Of a stretch of 64,000 nucleotides of DNA, positions 1 to 9,624 are shown in pieces. The position numbers and the translations under genes were made by a program. The notes below the pieces were generated by a model. The model saw only the letters and a list, made by a program, of their open reading frames with translations. It searched no databases and was not told where the DNA came from. Position 1 is the stretch's first letter. Every line of letters begins with the position of its first letter. Source of the stretch: Rhizobium album (GTDB lineage Bacteria > Pseudomonadota > Alphaproteobacteria > Rhizobiales > Rhizobiaceae); the NCBI RefSeq assembly GCF_003122325.1, contig NZ_QFBC01000001.1:372001-436000 (forward strand). Reading direction: 5' to 3'.

Positions 1-669
1 GCGGTGGTGCGTGCGCTCGGCCTTCCCGGCGGCTGGCAGAAGCGCCTGATCCAGGCCTTCGGCAACACGGCGCAGATCGAACAGATCCTGCTGCGGCTTG
101 CCTCGCCGCAGCCGGTCACCGGCTTTGCCCCTGATCTCGCCACCCTGCTGGGCGGCGACGAGGCGGCGCTGATCGAGCATATCGACCGCACCATGCAGGA
201 AACGGGCTATTCCACCAATGCCAGCCGCTCGCCGCGCGAAATCGCCACCCGGCTGAAGGAAAAGCTGTCGCTTGCCGAAACAAGGCTGGATGGCACCGCG
301 CTCTTGCTGTTGTGCGAATTCCTGTCGCTGGAACTGCCGCTCGGCGAGGCCTCGGCAGCGCTTGCCGGTTTTGCCGACGCGGCAGGCCTTTCGCTGAAAG
401 GTGCATTGGCCGGCTTCGAGGAGCGGGTGGCGGCGCTGGCCGATCTCGGCATCGACCTGTCGCGCATCACCTACCGCGCCGCCTTCGGCCGGCCGCTCGA
501 TTATTACACCGGCCTGGTCTTCGAAGTGACGCGGGCGGGGGACGGCGCGGTGCTCGCCGGCGGCGGCCGTTTCGACCGGCTGCTGACGCTGCTCGGCGCC
601 CGCGAGGACATCCCGGCGGTCGGCTTCTCCTTGTGGCTCGACCGCATCGAACAAGCGAGGGCGCGCTGA
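1..669 (+). CDS. hisZ: ATP phosphoribosyltransferase regulatory subunit HisZ (5' truncated)
   Basis: This is the C-terminal part of HisZ, a catalytically inactive paralogue of histidyl-tRNA synthetase that binds short-form HisG and is needed for the first step of histidine biosynthesis. The reading frame is open to the first base, so the true start lies outside the window. The last 70 residues keep the class II synthetase-like fold marks, including [14 protein letters not shown] and the glycine-rich [10 protein letters not shown] strand. The stop codon overlaps the hisG start (TGATG), which shows translational coupling with its partner. A true HisS is less likely because hisG follows directly and is the short form that requires HisZ. 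Confidence 0.93.
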   Translation, partial: AVVRALGLPGGWQKRLIQAFGNTAQIEQILLRLASPQPVTGFAPDLATLLGGDEAALIEHIDRTMQETGYSTNASRSPREIATRLKEKLSLAETRLDGTALLLLCEFLSLELPLGEASAALAGFADAAGLSLKGALAGFEERVAALADLGIDLSRITYRAAFGRPLDYYTGLVFEVTRAGDGAVLAGGGRFDRLLTLLGAREDIPAVGFSLWLDRIEQARAR

Positions 670-1364
670 TGACCATCACCATCGCCTTGCCGTCCAAGGG
701 GCGGATGAAGGAGGACGCGGCGGCGATCTTCGAACGCGCCGGCCTGCCGATCGTCGCCGTCGGCAACGAGCGTTCCTATCGTGGCCGCGTCGAAGGCTGG
801 GACGATATCGAGATCGCCTTCCTGTCCGCCTCCGAAATCTCCCGCGAGATCGGCAATGGCAGCGTCGATTTCGGCGTCACCGGCGAAGATCTGGTGCGTG
901 AAGGGCTTGCCGAGGCAGACCGGCGGATGGAGATTGCCGCCCGTCTGGGTTTCGGCCATGCGGATGTCGTCGTCGCCGTGCCGGAGATCTGGCTCGATGT
1001 CGACAGCATGGCCGATCTCGGCGACGTCGCCGCCGATTTCCGCGCCCGGCATGGCCGGCGCCTGGCGATCGCCACGAAATACTGGCGGCTGACCCAGCAA
1101 TTCTTTTCCGGCAGCCACGGCATCCAGCTTTATCGCATCGTCGAAAGCCTCGGTGCCACGGAAGGCGCGCCGGCCTCCGGTTCGGCCGATATCATCGTCG
1201 ACATCACCTCCACCGGCTCGACGCTCAAGGCCAACCACCTGAAGGTGCTGCCGGACGGCGTCATCCTCAAATCCGAGGCCTGCCTGGTGCGGGCGCGAAA
1301 GCAGGCCCATGAGGGCGATCAGCGGATCGGCCGGATCATCGAGGCGATCCGCGGCGCGCTCTGA
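669..1364 (+). CDS. hisG: ATP phosphoribosyltransferase, short form
   Basis: HisG condenses ATP with PRPP to make phosphoribosyl-ATP, the committed step of histidine synthesis, in the cytoplasm. The product is 231 residues, the length of short-form HisG, which lacks the C-terminal regulatory ACT-like domain and works as a complex with HisZ. It opens with [15 protein letters not shown] and contains the PRPP-binding segment [16 protein letters not shown]. The ATG overlaps the hisZ TGA. A strong bidirectional hairpin follows the stop. The start is fixed by the overlap and by the family N-terminus. Confidence 0.97.
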   Translation: MTITIALPSKGRMKEDAAAIFERAGLPIVAVGNERSYRGRVEGWDDIEIAFLSASEISREIGNGSVDFGVTGEDLVREGLAEADRRMEIAARLGFGHADVVVAVPEIWLDVDSMADLGDVAADFRARHGRRLAIATKYWRLTQQFFSGSHGIQLYRIVESLGATEGAPASGSADIIVDITSTGSTLKANHLKVLPDGVILKSEACLVRARKQAHEGDQRIGRIIEAIRGAL

Positions 1365-1388
1365 GACGGCTTACACATCGACAATGCA

Positions 1389-1418
1389 AAAACCCGCCGG
1401 CTCGTACCGGCGGGTTTT
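1389..1418. terminator. Bidirectional Rho-independent terminator between hisG and the DoxX gene
   Basis: A perfect 12-bp stem (AAAACCCGCCGG against CCGGCGGGTTTT) with the 6-base loop CTCGTA lies between two convergent genes. It has an A-run on one side and a T-run on the other, so it can end transcripts from both strands. Confidence 0.9.
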
Positions 1419-1442
1419 GGCATCCTGGGGAGGAAGCAAGGA

Positions 1443-1889
1443 TCAGGCGTTGACCGTGACACCGCTGCGGCGGGCGTCGATCGAGTAGGCGCCTGCGCCG
1501 ACCGTGGCGAGCAGGATGTAAGCACCGGCCAGCGTGAAATTCTTCATCAGCATGATCTGGTTCAGGGCGGTCAGCCAGCCGTTGGCGGCAGCCGGGAAAT
1601 CAGGAACGTTGATGGCGGCGCTGTGGAAGGCAAGGCCGGTGAACACGCAGAACAGCGCGAGCAGCCAGCCGACGATGCGGGTCTGGAAGCCGACGAGCAC
1701 GGCAAGGCCGGTGACGAGTTCGAAGAGACCGGCGAGATAGGCGAGCACGTTTGCCGCCGGCATGCCGGCGCCGGCGATCATGCCGGCCGTGCCGCTCGGA
1801 TCGGTCAGCTTGCCGAAGCCGGCATAGATGAACATGAAGGAAAGCAGAATGCGGGCGAGAAGGATGAGTGCGCTGTTGGGATTGGACAT
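1443..1889 (-). CDS. DoxX family membrane protein
   Basis: A 148-residue integral membrane protein of the DoxX family. It begins MSNPNSALILLARILLSFMF and has about four hydrophobic segments, the usual DoxX four-helix layout, with the typical early FIYAGFGKLTDPSG motif. The family is linked to quinone or thiosulfate oxidation and redox stress, but no specific activity can be assigned here. I chose the internal ATG at 1889 because an AGGAG ribosome-binding site precedes it; a longer frame reaching 2018 has no family-like residues. It is divergent from the glutathione S-transferase gene, which would fit a shared redox-responsive control region. Confidence 0.88.
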   Translation of the reverse strand: MSNPNSALILLARILLSFMFIYAGFGKLTDPSGTAGMIAGAGMPAANVLAYLAGLFELVTGLAVLVGFQTRIVGWLLALFCVFTGLAFHSAAINVPDFPAAANGWLTALNQIMLMKNFTLAGAYILLATVGAGAYSIDARRSGVTVNA

Positions 1890-2188
1890 TTCGGGCTCCT
1901 GTGGCCGGCCCTGTCTGGTCAGGACCGCCGGTTGAATTTCGTGGCTCTTATGTGCCTGCTTTCTGTCGTCTTTGATAGATAAACGAACCTGGACATATCG
2001 TTCACAATTTGACGACAATCTGGCCGCCGACGGGAAGGTGCCGCCTTCGCCATCATTCTCCGCGATATGACGAATATCAATTCCGGCCGCAGGTTTCCCG
2101 CCTTGTCGCTCACGTTAAATCGATCAATCGCCTCTTTCGCCGGTGCCGGGCGGGCGATATGAAAGAGCCGCCCGATCAGGAGAACCGA
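1890..2188. promoter_or_regulatory. Divergent control region for DoxX and GST genes
   Basis: About 300 bases without a supported gene separate the two divergent starts. An AACGA...TCGTT dyad lies near 1982-2002, which could be an operator. No other structured element was seen. Confidence 0.35.
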
Positions 2189-2896
2189 ATGGCCGACTTG
2201 TCCAATTTCCCCATCACCAACCGCTGGCCCGCCCGCAACCCGGATGTCATCCAGCTCTATTCGCTGGCGACGCCGAACGGCGTAAAAATTTCCATTGCGC
2301 TCGAAGAACTGGGGCTGCCTTACGAAGCCCACCTCATCTCGTTCGATACCGTCGACCAGAAGTCGCCGGAATTCGTCTCGCTCAATCCGAACGGCCGCAT
2401 CCCGGCGATCATCGATCCCAACGGCCCCGATGGCAAGCCGATCGGCCTGTTCGAATCCGGCGCGATTCTCATCTATCTCGCCGAGAAGACCGGCAAACTC
2501 ATCCCTGCCGATGCCGCCGGCCGCTATGAGACGATTGCCTGGGTGATGTTTCAGATGGGTGGCGTCGGGCCGATGTTCGGCCAGTTCGGCCATTTCTTCA
2601 AATATGCCGCCGCCAAGGTTGCCAACAATTCCTATCCGGTGGAGCGTTACCGCGACGAAGCCAAGCGCCTGCTGGGCGTGCTGGAAGAGCGTCTCGCCTC
2701 CCGCCAGTGGATCATGGGCGACGAATACACCATTGCCGATATTGCCACCTTCCCCTGGGTGCGTGGCGTCGATGTCTTCTACGGCGGCAAGGATGTGCTC
2801 GAGCTGGAAAAATTCCCCGCCGTCATGGACTGGGTGGAGCGTGCCTATGCCCGTCCGGCCAGCCAGAAGGGATGGAAGGTCCCGTCAAAGGACTGA
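2189..2896 (+). CDS. Glutathione S-transferase, YghU/YfcG-like
   Basis: A 235-residue soluble glutathione S-transferase. The N-terminal thioredoxin-like domain begins LYSLATPNGVKISIALEE and carries the conserved NPNGRIPAI and LFESGAILIYLAEKTG segments that bind glutathione. The all-helical domain contains DEYTIADIATFPWV. The TPNG motif is characteristic of the Nu-class YghU/YfcG group, which in E. coli shows disulfide-bond reductase activity with two glutathione molecules; that activity is inferred here. The start at 2189 follows a CAGGAGA site; upstream in-frame codons look noncoding. Confidence 0.93.
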   Translation: MADLSNFPITNRWPARNPDVIQLYSLATPNGVKISIALEELGLPYEAHLISFDTVDQKSPEFVSLNPNGRIPAIIDPNGPDGKPIGLFESGAILIYLAEKTGKLIPADAAGRYETIAWVMFQMGGVGPMFGQFGHFFKYAAAKVANNSYPVERYRDEAKRLLGVLEERLASRQWIMGDEYTIADIATFPWVRGVDVFYGGKDVLELEKFPAVMDWVERAYARPASQKGWKVPSKD

Positions 2897-2910
2897 TCCT
2901 TCCAATCGTC

Positions 2911-2939
2911 TCGGCCGCCAGTCCGTTACTGGTGGCCGA
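2911..2939. terminator. Hairpin between convergent GST gene and PAS-like ORF
   Basis: A 12-bp inverted repeat (TCGGCCGCCAGT against ACTGGTGGCCGA, one wobble pair) with a short loop follows the GST stop and overlaps the last codons of the opposite gene. There is no clear T-run, so it may be a processing or protection stem rather than an intrinsic terminator. Confidence 0.5.
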
Positions 2940-3414
2940 CGAGATGGACGTGCGGGTCGAGCTTGAAGCGCGGATAGAGGAAAACCCCGATGAAGCGCCC
3001 GGTCTGTTGCCCGTCGAGCCCGGCCGATTCGCCGATGCAGAAGACAGGCTGGCGGGCTGCTGCTTTCGGCTGGATGGTGCTGGAATAACAGAAGGCCGAA
3101 CAATTGGTCGCCGCCTGCTCGAAAAGCTCCAGGATCCGCAGCTGGTCGTGCGTCTCGTAACAGCGCAGCAGGTTCAGCAGGCCGCACTCGGATTGACTGA
3201 TTCCATGCATCGCCATGGAATGGGGGCCGAGGGAGACGATGCCGCTTTCCAGGTCCGCCGTCCAGCCTTCGCTGATGCAGAGCTGGTGAAGAAGTTCAGG
3301 GTTCGATTCCCCCAAAGAATCCTGCGCAAAGGGCGCGGTAATATTGGTCCTGGCAATCTTGAACAAAAGTATTCCCCAGTCCGAAAATAATGCATGCCTG
3401 CGCATGCCTTGCAT
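2926..3414 (-). CDS. Hypothetical protein, possible stand-alone PAS-like domain
   Basis: A 162-residue protein that I do not recognise by name. The central part has a PAS-like order: GWTADLESGIVSLGP, then a helical stretch, then DQLRILELFEQA in the place of the usual DD-x-R-x-x-V helix, then strand-like FCYSSTI and RFIGVFLYPRF. No output domain follows. It has several cysteines but no CxxC pair. The start may be the first ATG or the fourth codon. Its 3' end converges on the GST gene. Coding status rests on the open frame, amino-acid composition and PAS-like pattern; function is unknown. Confidence 0.55.
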   Translation of the reverse strand: MQGMRRHALFSDWGILLFKIARTNITAPFAQDSLGESNPELLHQLCISEGWTADLESGIVSLGPHSMAMHGISQSECGLLNLLRCYETHDQLRILELFEQAATNCSAFCYSSTIQPKAAARQPVFCIGESAGLDGQQTGRFIGVFLYPRFKLDPHVHLVGHQ

Positions 3415-3690
3415 TACATTTCAATCCAAATAACGCGTAACGATCGGGTGTGTAGAATCGGGCGAAAATCGACTTCGATTCCGTTGTATTCGGTCAAGTA
3501 AGCTTGGCGTAAAAGATAAGGCTGTACACGTCGGTGCACGCGATACGCGTCACAGGGCGATGGCAATGCTCCTCCACGCTCAGCCCTGTGCATCCGAGGC
3601 AGCACTTATAGTTTCTTTTGTGTAAACGGCAACGGTTTTTTGCACGCAATGGAACTGCTGAAAAAAGCATCGCGCGATGACCATGAGTTT
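3415..3690. other. Intergenic region, no gene supported
   Basis: This spacer lies between the PAS-like gene start and the groEL terminator. It is less GC-rich than its surroundings and probably holds the promoter of the minus-strand PAS-like gene. A short minus-strand open frame here has no recognisable features, and I do not call it. Confidence 0.4.
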
Positions 3691-3727
3691 GCGCAAAAAG
3701 AAAGGGGCGATCCGAAGACCGCCCCTT
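3691..3727 (-). terminator. Rho-independent terminator of groESL
   Basis: On the minus strand the sequence forms a stable stem (AAGGGGCG paired with CGCCCCTT, extended by a weaker inner stem) followed by a T-rich CTTTCTTTTTG run. It lies downstream of groEL and is separated from the present stop codon by the palindromic element at 3790-3871. Confidence 0.85.
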
Positions 3728-3770
3728 CCGAACTGAACCGTATGGCTCAGATGCAAGACATCAAAGTCTT

Positions 3771-3789
3771 ACATCATGTCCATGCCGCC
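3771..3789. repeat. Outer copy of 19-bp direct duplication of the groEL 3' end
   Basis: The 19 bases ACATCATGTCCATGCCGCC repeat exactly at 3872-3890, where they encode the GroEL C-terminus GGMDMM. In this outer copy the minus-strand reading ATGGACATGATG is followed by TAA, which is probably the ancestral groEL stop. Copy and original flank an 82-bp palindromic element, as a target-site duplication would. Confidence 0.75.
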
Positions 3790-3869
3790 TGTTCAGCGCG
3801 CTTGGCGCGCTGAACCACTCTTGGCGCATGGCGAAGCCTGATGGCCACGCTCCGATAGGCTTTCGCCTA

Positions 3870-3871
<2 letters not shown>
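3790..3871. repeat. 82-bp palindromic element inserted at the groEL stop codon
   Basis: This segment contains two perfect short hairpins: TTCAGCGCGC-TTG-GCGCGCTGAA at 3792-3814 and GATAGGC-TTTC-GCCTATC at 3854-3871. About 40 unpaired bases separate them. It is bounded by an exact 19-bp repeat of groEL coding sequence. Read on the minus strand, its first bases complete a TGA and then a TAG, so GroEL keeps its full length. It has no open reading frame and looks like a small non-autonomous intergenic mosaic element. I found no second copy in the window, so the family is unknown. Confidence 0.7.
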
Positions 3872-5528
<1,657 letters not shown>

Positions 5529-5572
5529 TCACGCCCATTTGTCGTTTAAAGATGGAAAGGGTGAAGGCCTGA

Positions 5573-5866
5573 TCAGCCGATGATGCCCATGATGTCGGCT
5601 TCCTTCATGATCAGAAGGTCTTCGCCGTTGAGCTTGACTTCGGTGCCGGACCACTTGCCGAACAGGACGCGGTCGCCGGCCTTGACGTCGAGCGGAACGA
5701 CCTTGCCGGACTCGTCGCGGGCGCCGGAGCCGACGGCGACGATTTCGCCTTCCTGCGGCTTTTCCTTGGCGGTATCCGGAATGATGATGCCGCCCTTGGT
5801 CTTGGCTTCGGATTCAACGCGACGAACGACGACGCGGTCGTGCAGCGGACGGAAATTGGTTGTCAT
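5573..5866 (-). CDS. groES: Co-chaperonin GroES (10 kDa)
   Basis: GroES forms the heptameric lid of the GroEL chamber. The 97-residue protein begins [18 protein letters not shown], has the mobile-loop segment [19 protein letters not shown] and the roof region with [17 protein letters not shown]. It is the first gene of the groESL operon, and its leader carries the CIRCE operator and promoter. Confidence 0.98.
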   Translation of the reverse strand: MTTNFRPLHDRVVVRRVESEAKTKGGIIIPDTAKEKPQEGEIVAVGSGARDESGKVVPLDVKAGDRVLFGKWSGTEVKLNGEDLLIMKEADIMGIIG

Positions 5867-5925
5867 TGTCTAATCCCTCGATCAAATGACTTGAGCGGAT
5901 TGCGAGGCGATCCGCCGGATGGCTG

Positions 5926-5952
5926 TTAGCACTCCACTTTGCTGAGTGCCAG
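5926..5952 (-). promoter_or_regulatory. CIRCE operator (HrcA site) of groESL
   Basis: On the minus strand the site reads CTGGCACTC-N9-GAGTGCTAA, matching the CIRCE inverted repeat (TTAGCACTC-N9-GAGTGCTAA) except for the outer bases of one arm. It lies just downstream of the predicted -10 box, so bound HrcA would block transcription except under heat stress. Confidence 0.93.
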
Positions 5953-5960
5953 CGACGTTT

Positions 5961-5989
5961 GAGATAAGGATCGGCGCGAAACGAGTCAA
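5961..5989 (-). promoter_or_regulatory. groESL promoter (vegetative and/or RpoH type)
   Basis: Read on the minus strand, TTGACT (5989-5984) is followed after 17 bases by TATCTC (5966-5961). The overlapping CTTGAC...CCTTAT also resembles alphaproteobacterial heat-shock sigma promoters. Its position directly upstream of CIRCE supports the assignment. Confidence 0.7.
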
Positions 5990-6036
5990 GGATGCGCCTT
6001 CTAAAAACTTTCAGAAAATATGATTAGCAATGCGGC

Positions 6037-7410
6037 ATGAACTCTCGAATCGAAAACGAACGTGTCCTCGATCCGCCGCAAACGCCCTCTTTCAGGGAAT
6101 TGGTCACGGTGTTCGCCCGTATCGGGCTCCTGAGCTTTGGCGGCCCGGCCGGCCAGATCGCGCTGATGCATCGTACCCTCGTCGATGAGAAATGCTGGAT
6201 CTCGGAGGAGCGTTTCTTGCATGCGCTGAACTACTGCATGTTGCTGCCAGGCCCCGAGGCGCAGCAGCTCGCCACCTATGTCGGCTGGCTCATGCACCGC
6301 ACCCGCGGCGGGCTTGCGGCGGGGCTGCTGTTCATCCTGCCGGGTCTCCTGGTCATTCTCGGCCTGTCCGTTGCCTATGCCCTCTTCCACGAGGCCGGCT
6401 GGTTGCGTGGCCTGTTCTTCGGGCTCAAGGCCGCGGTGCTGGCCATCGTCATCGAGGCGGTGATCCGTGTCGGCAGGCGGGCGCTGAAGCATCGCCTGCA
6501 TTATGCGATCTGTTGCCTCTCTTTCCTGGCGCTGTTCGTTTTCAACATTCCGTTTCCGGTGGTGATCCTCGCCGCTGCCATGGCCGGTTTGATCGCCGGC
6601 CGTTATTCCACTTTTTCCGCCACGCCGGCCAGGAGCGAAATCCTGCCCGGCCCGCCGACATCCCTGCGCCGGACGCTGCTGACGCTCGTTGCCTGGGTGC
6701 TCGTCTGGCAGGCGCCGTTTCTGCTGATCTTTGCGCTTGCCGGCGGCGGCGTGGACAATGTCTTTGCGGCGCTGTTCGGCTTCTTCTCGCAAATGGCGAT
6801 GGTAACCTTCGGCGGTGCCTACGCCGTGTTGAGTTATGTCGCGCAGATGGCGTCAGGACATTACGGCTGGCTGAACCCGGGCGAGATGCTGGACGGCCTG
6901 GCGCTCGCCGAAACCACGCCGGGACCGCTGGTGCTGGTGCTCTGTTTCGTCGGCTTCATCGCCGCGTTCCGCAATCCGCTCGGCCTCGATCCGGTACTGG
7001 CGGGGCTTATCGGCGGCGCGCTGGCGGCCTGGGCGACTTTTGCGCCGAGCTTTCTCTGGATCTTTGTCGGCGCGCCCTATGTCGAGCGCCTGCGCGCCAA
7101 CCGTGCCGTTGCCAATGCACTGTCGGCGATCACTGCGGCGGTCACCGGCGTCATCCTCAACCTGGCGCTCTGGTTCGGCCTGCATGTGCTGTTCGGCGAG
7201 GTCGGACGGCTGACGCTTTTGTCCTATCCGGGCGAAGGCGGGCCGGCGCCGCTCGCTTCGCTTCCCCGGCCGGTGTGGACGAGCATCGACGGGCTGGCGC
7301 TGGCCCTGTCGATTCTCTCCGCCGTCTTGGTCGTGCGCTTTCGCCTCGGCGTGGCGGCGGTGCTTCTGATCGCCGCCGCGGCCGGCTGGATCGTCCAGGC
7401 GGCGCTTTGA
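6037..7410 (+). CDS. chrA: Chromate transporter, ChrA family
   Basis: A 457-residue inner-membrane protein with two homologous CHR domains, the long form of the family that exports chromate by proton-coupled antiport. The N-terminal half has the signature FGGPAGQIALMHRTLV followed by NYCMLLPGPEAQQLATYVGW. The second half repeats the pattern with QMAMVTFGGAYAVLSYVAQ and ALAETTPGPLVLVL. About ten hydrophobic segments are visible. It is divergent from groES and has no chrB neighbour, so regulation by chromate is not evident. The actual substrate in this organism is inferred from the family. Confidence 0.93.
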   Translation: MNSRIENERVLDPPQTPSFRELVTVFARIGLLSFGGPAGQIALMHRTLVDEKCWISEERFLHALNYCMLLPGPEAQQLATYVGWLMHRTRGGLAAGLLFILPGLLVILGLSVAYALFHEAGWLRGLFFGLKAAVLAIVIEAVIRVGRRALKHRLHYAICCLSFLALFVFNIPFPVVILAAAMAGLIAGRYSTFSATPARSEILPGPPTSLRRTLLTLVAWVLVWQAPFLLIFALAGGGVDNVFAALFGFFSQMAMVTFGGAYAVLSYVAQMASGHYGWLNPGEMLDGLALAETTPGPLVLVLCFVGFIAAFRNPLGLDPVLAGLIGGALAAWATFAPSFLWIFVGAPYVERLRANRAVANALSAITAAVTGVILNLALWFGLHVLFGEVGRLTLLSYPGEGGPAPLASLPRPVWTSIDGLALALSILSAVLVVRFRLGVAAVLLIAAAAGWIVQAAL

Positions 7411-7502
7411 AGGTTTTTGGAAGCACTGCAGTAAATTTCCTTGCCATCGTGCTGTTCCTTTGCGATGTCACCCCTTGATTTCGAAGAAAGCCGGGGTTTC
7501 GC

Positions 7503-8354
7503 ATGGCCGAACGCATCCACAGTCTGCAGGACATCATCGGGCAATATGATGTCGTGCTCTGCGATGTCTGGGGCGTGGTGCATAACGGCATCGATCCGTT
7601 CCCGCTGGCCTGCGAGGCGCTGCTGGCGGCCCGGCGGTCGGGTGTCACCGTCGTGCTGATCACCAATTCGCCGCGGCCTTCCGCCGGTGTCGTGTCGCAA
7701 TTCAAGGCGATCGGCGTCGGCGAGGAAACCTATGACCGGATCGTCACTTCCGGCGACGTCACCCGCGAGCTGATCGCCAGCCAGGGTCCCAAGAAGGTCT
7801 TCCTGCTTGGCCCGGAGCGCGACCTGCCGCTGCTGGAAGGCCTCGACGTCACCCGCGTCGACAGCGAGGACGCCGAGATCATCCTCTGTTCCGGCCTGTT
7901 CCGCGACGAGGAGGAAAACCCCGAAGATTACCGCGACATGCTGGCGGCGCTGCAGGCCCGCAACCTGCAGATGATCTGCGCCAATCCCGACCTGGTGGTC
8001 GAGCGCGGCACGAAGATGATATATTGCGCCGGTTCTCTCGCCGCGCTCTACCGCGAACTCGGCGGCGAGACGCTGATCGCCGGCAAGCCTTTCTCGCCGA
8101 TCTACGATGCCTGTCTCGCCAAGGCTGAAGTCATGCGCGGCGCATTTTCCCGCGACCGCGTGCTCGCCATCGGCGACGGCATGCCGACCGACGTGCGCGG
8201 CGCCATCAACCAGGACCTCGACCTGCTTTACATCAGCGGCGGCATCCATGCCGGCGAATACGTCCGCGACGGCGCGACGGACGAGGCGGCACTCTCGGCC
8301 TTCTTGACGCGCAACGCGGCGGCGCCGAAATGGTGGATGCCGAAGCTGGCATGA
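7503..8354 (+). CDS. HAD superfamily class IIA hydrolase (NagD-like)
   Basis: A 283-residue HAD phosphatase of the NagD-like class IIA group conserved in alphaproteobacteria. Motif I is CDVWGVVHNG, with the nucleophile Asp18 region; motif II is in ITNSPRPSAGV; the C-terminal motif IV is AIGDGMPTDVRGA. The cap domain between them is of the C2 type. The natural substrate is not known. ribF starts 25 bases after its stop, so they may be cotranscribed. An in-frame ATG follows a purine-rich stretch. Confidence 0.9.
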   Translation: MAERIHSLQDIIGQYDVVLCDVWGVVHNGIDPFPLACEALLAARRSGVTVVLITNSPRPSAGVVSQFKAIGVGEETYDRIVTSGDVTRELIASQGPKKVFLLGPERDLPLLEGLDVTRVDSEDAEIILCSGLFRDEEENPEDYRDMLAALQARNLQMICANPDLVVERGTKMIYCAGSLAALYRELGGETLIAGKPFSPIYDACLAKAEVMRGAFSRDRVLAIGDGMPTDVRGAINQDLDLLYISGGIHAGEYVRDGATDEAALSAFLTRNAAAPKWWMPKLA

Positions 8355-8379
8355 TTTTTCTGCAGACAGGTATGATGCG

Positions 8380-9360
8380 ATGACCGTTTTCCACCGCAAT
8401 GAAGCGAAAGAGCCCCTGCCGCAGCGGCTGAAGGGCGGCGTGCTTGCCATCGGCAATTTCGACGGCGTGCATCGCGGCCATCAATCGGTGCTGAACCGGG
8501 CGCTGGAAATCGCCGGAGATCGCAAGCTGCCGGCGCTTGTGCTGACCTTCGAGCCGCATCCGCGTACCGTCTTCAAGCCGGAAACCCCGGTCTTCCGGCT
8601 GACGCCGGCGCCGCTGAAGGCGCGGCTGCTGGAGGGCATGGGTTTCCATTCGGTGATCGAATATCCGTTCACCCGCGAATTCTCGCAGCGCTCGGCCGAC
8701 GAATTCGTCTCCTCGGTGCTGATGGACTGGATCGGCGCCTCGGAAGTGGTGACCGGCTTCGATTTCCACTTCGGCCGCAACCGCGAAGGCGGGCCGGCCT
8801 TCCTGATGGAGGCGGGCAGCCGCAACGGCTTCGGCGTCACCCTGGTCGATGCCTTCCGTGACGAAAACGCCGAGGTGATTTCTTCCAGCCGCATCCGCAG
8901 CCTGCTGACCGAAGGCGCCGTGGCGGAAGCCGCCGGTCTGTTCGGCTACCGCTACACGGTGGAGGCCGAAGTCATCAAGGGCAGGCAGCTTGGCCGCACG
9001 CTCGGTTATCCCACCGCCAACATGTCGCTGCCGCCGGAGGTGACGTTGCGCCCCGGCATCTACGCCGTGCGCTTTCGCCGCGCCTGCGGCACCATCCATG
9101 ACGGCGTGGCGAGTTTCGGCTACCGCCCGACGGTGACCGAAGACGGCGCGGCCCTGCTCGAAACCTTCCTCTTCGACTATTCCGGCGATCTCTACGGCCA
9201 GATCTGCGCCGTCTCCTTCTTCGGCCACCTGCGCGACGAACTGAAGTTCGACGGGCTGGACGCGCTGGTCGTGCAGATGAAGAAGGACGAGGCCGAGGCC
9301 CGCGCCCTGCTCGCCGGCGTCCGGCCGATCGGCGCGGTGGATGCGACGATCGCGTTTTGA
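8380..9360 (+). CDS. ribF: Bifunctional riboflavin kinase/FAD synthetase
   Basis: RibF phosphorylates riboflavin to FMN and adenylates FMN to FAD in the cytoplasm. The 326-residue protein has an N-terminal nucleotidyltransferase domain with GNFDGVHRGH (residues 25-34, the HxGH-type motif) and SSSRIRSLL. The C-terminal riboflavin kinase domain carries GRTLGYPTANM, the PTAN signature. Length and domain order match the bacterial family. No FMN riboswitch was seen upstream. Confidence 0.97.
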   Translation: MTVFHRNEAKEPLPQRLKGGVLAIGNFDGVHRGHQSVLNRALEIAGDRKLPALVLTFEPHPRTVFKPETPVFRLTPAPLKARLLEGMGFHSVIEYPFTREFSQRSADEFVSSVLMDWIGASEVVTGFDFHFGRNREGGPAFLMEAGSRNGFGVTLVDAFRDENAEVISSSRIRSLLTEGAVAEAAGLFGYRYTVEAEVIKGRQLGRTLGYPTANMSLPPEVTLRPGIYAVRFRRACGTIHDGVASFGYRPTVTEDGAALLETFLFDYSGDLYGQICAVSFFGHLRDELKFDGLDALVVQMKKDEAEARALLAGVRPIGAVDATIAF

Positions 9361-9624
9361 GAAGAGCAACGGCAATGTCCATTCCGATCGCCGGCCTCCG
9401 CTTTACCTCTTCCTTTCCGCCGCAAAAACGCTTACACAACCCGCCGACATGACCCGATTTCGGCAGATCATAGCACTACGAATTATCGGCCCGGCCTCCC
9501 GCGCGCGCTAAGAGCTGCCGGAAGGTCCGGGTTTTTGGCGCTTTTGCGAGCGCCCTCCGTCACCGATATTCCCCTGTTTCTCCTGCGCCCGCTCCCTGTG
9601 GCGCGAAAGACGATGGCACGGACC
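9361..9624. other. ribF-ileS intergenic region
   Basis: No gene is supported here. A short stem (CCGGA against TCCGG) followed by a T-run occurs near 9517-9536 and may be a weak terminator or attenuator before ileS. No T-box-like leader was recognised. Confidence 0.35.
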
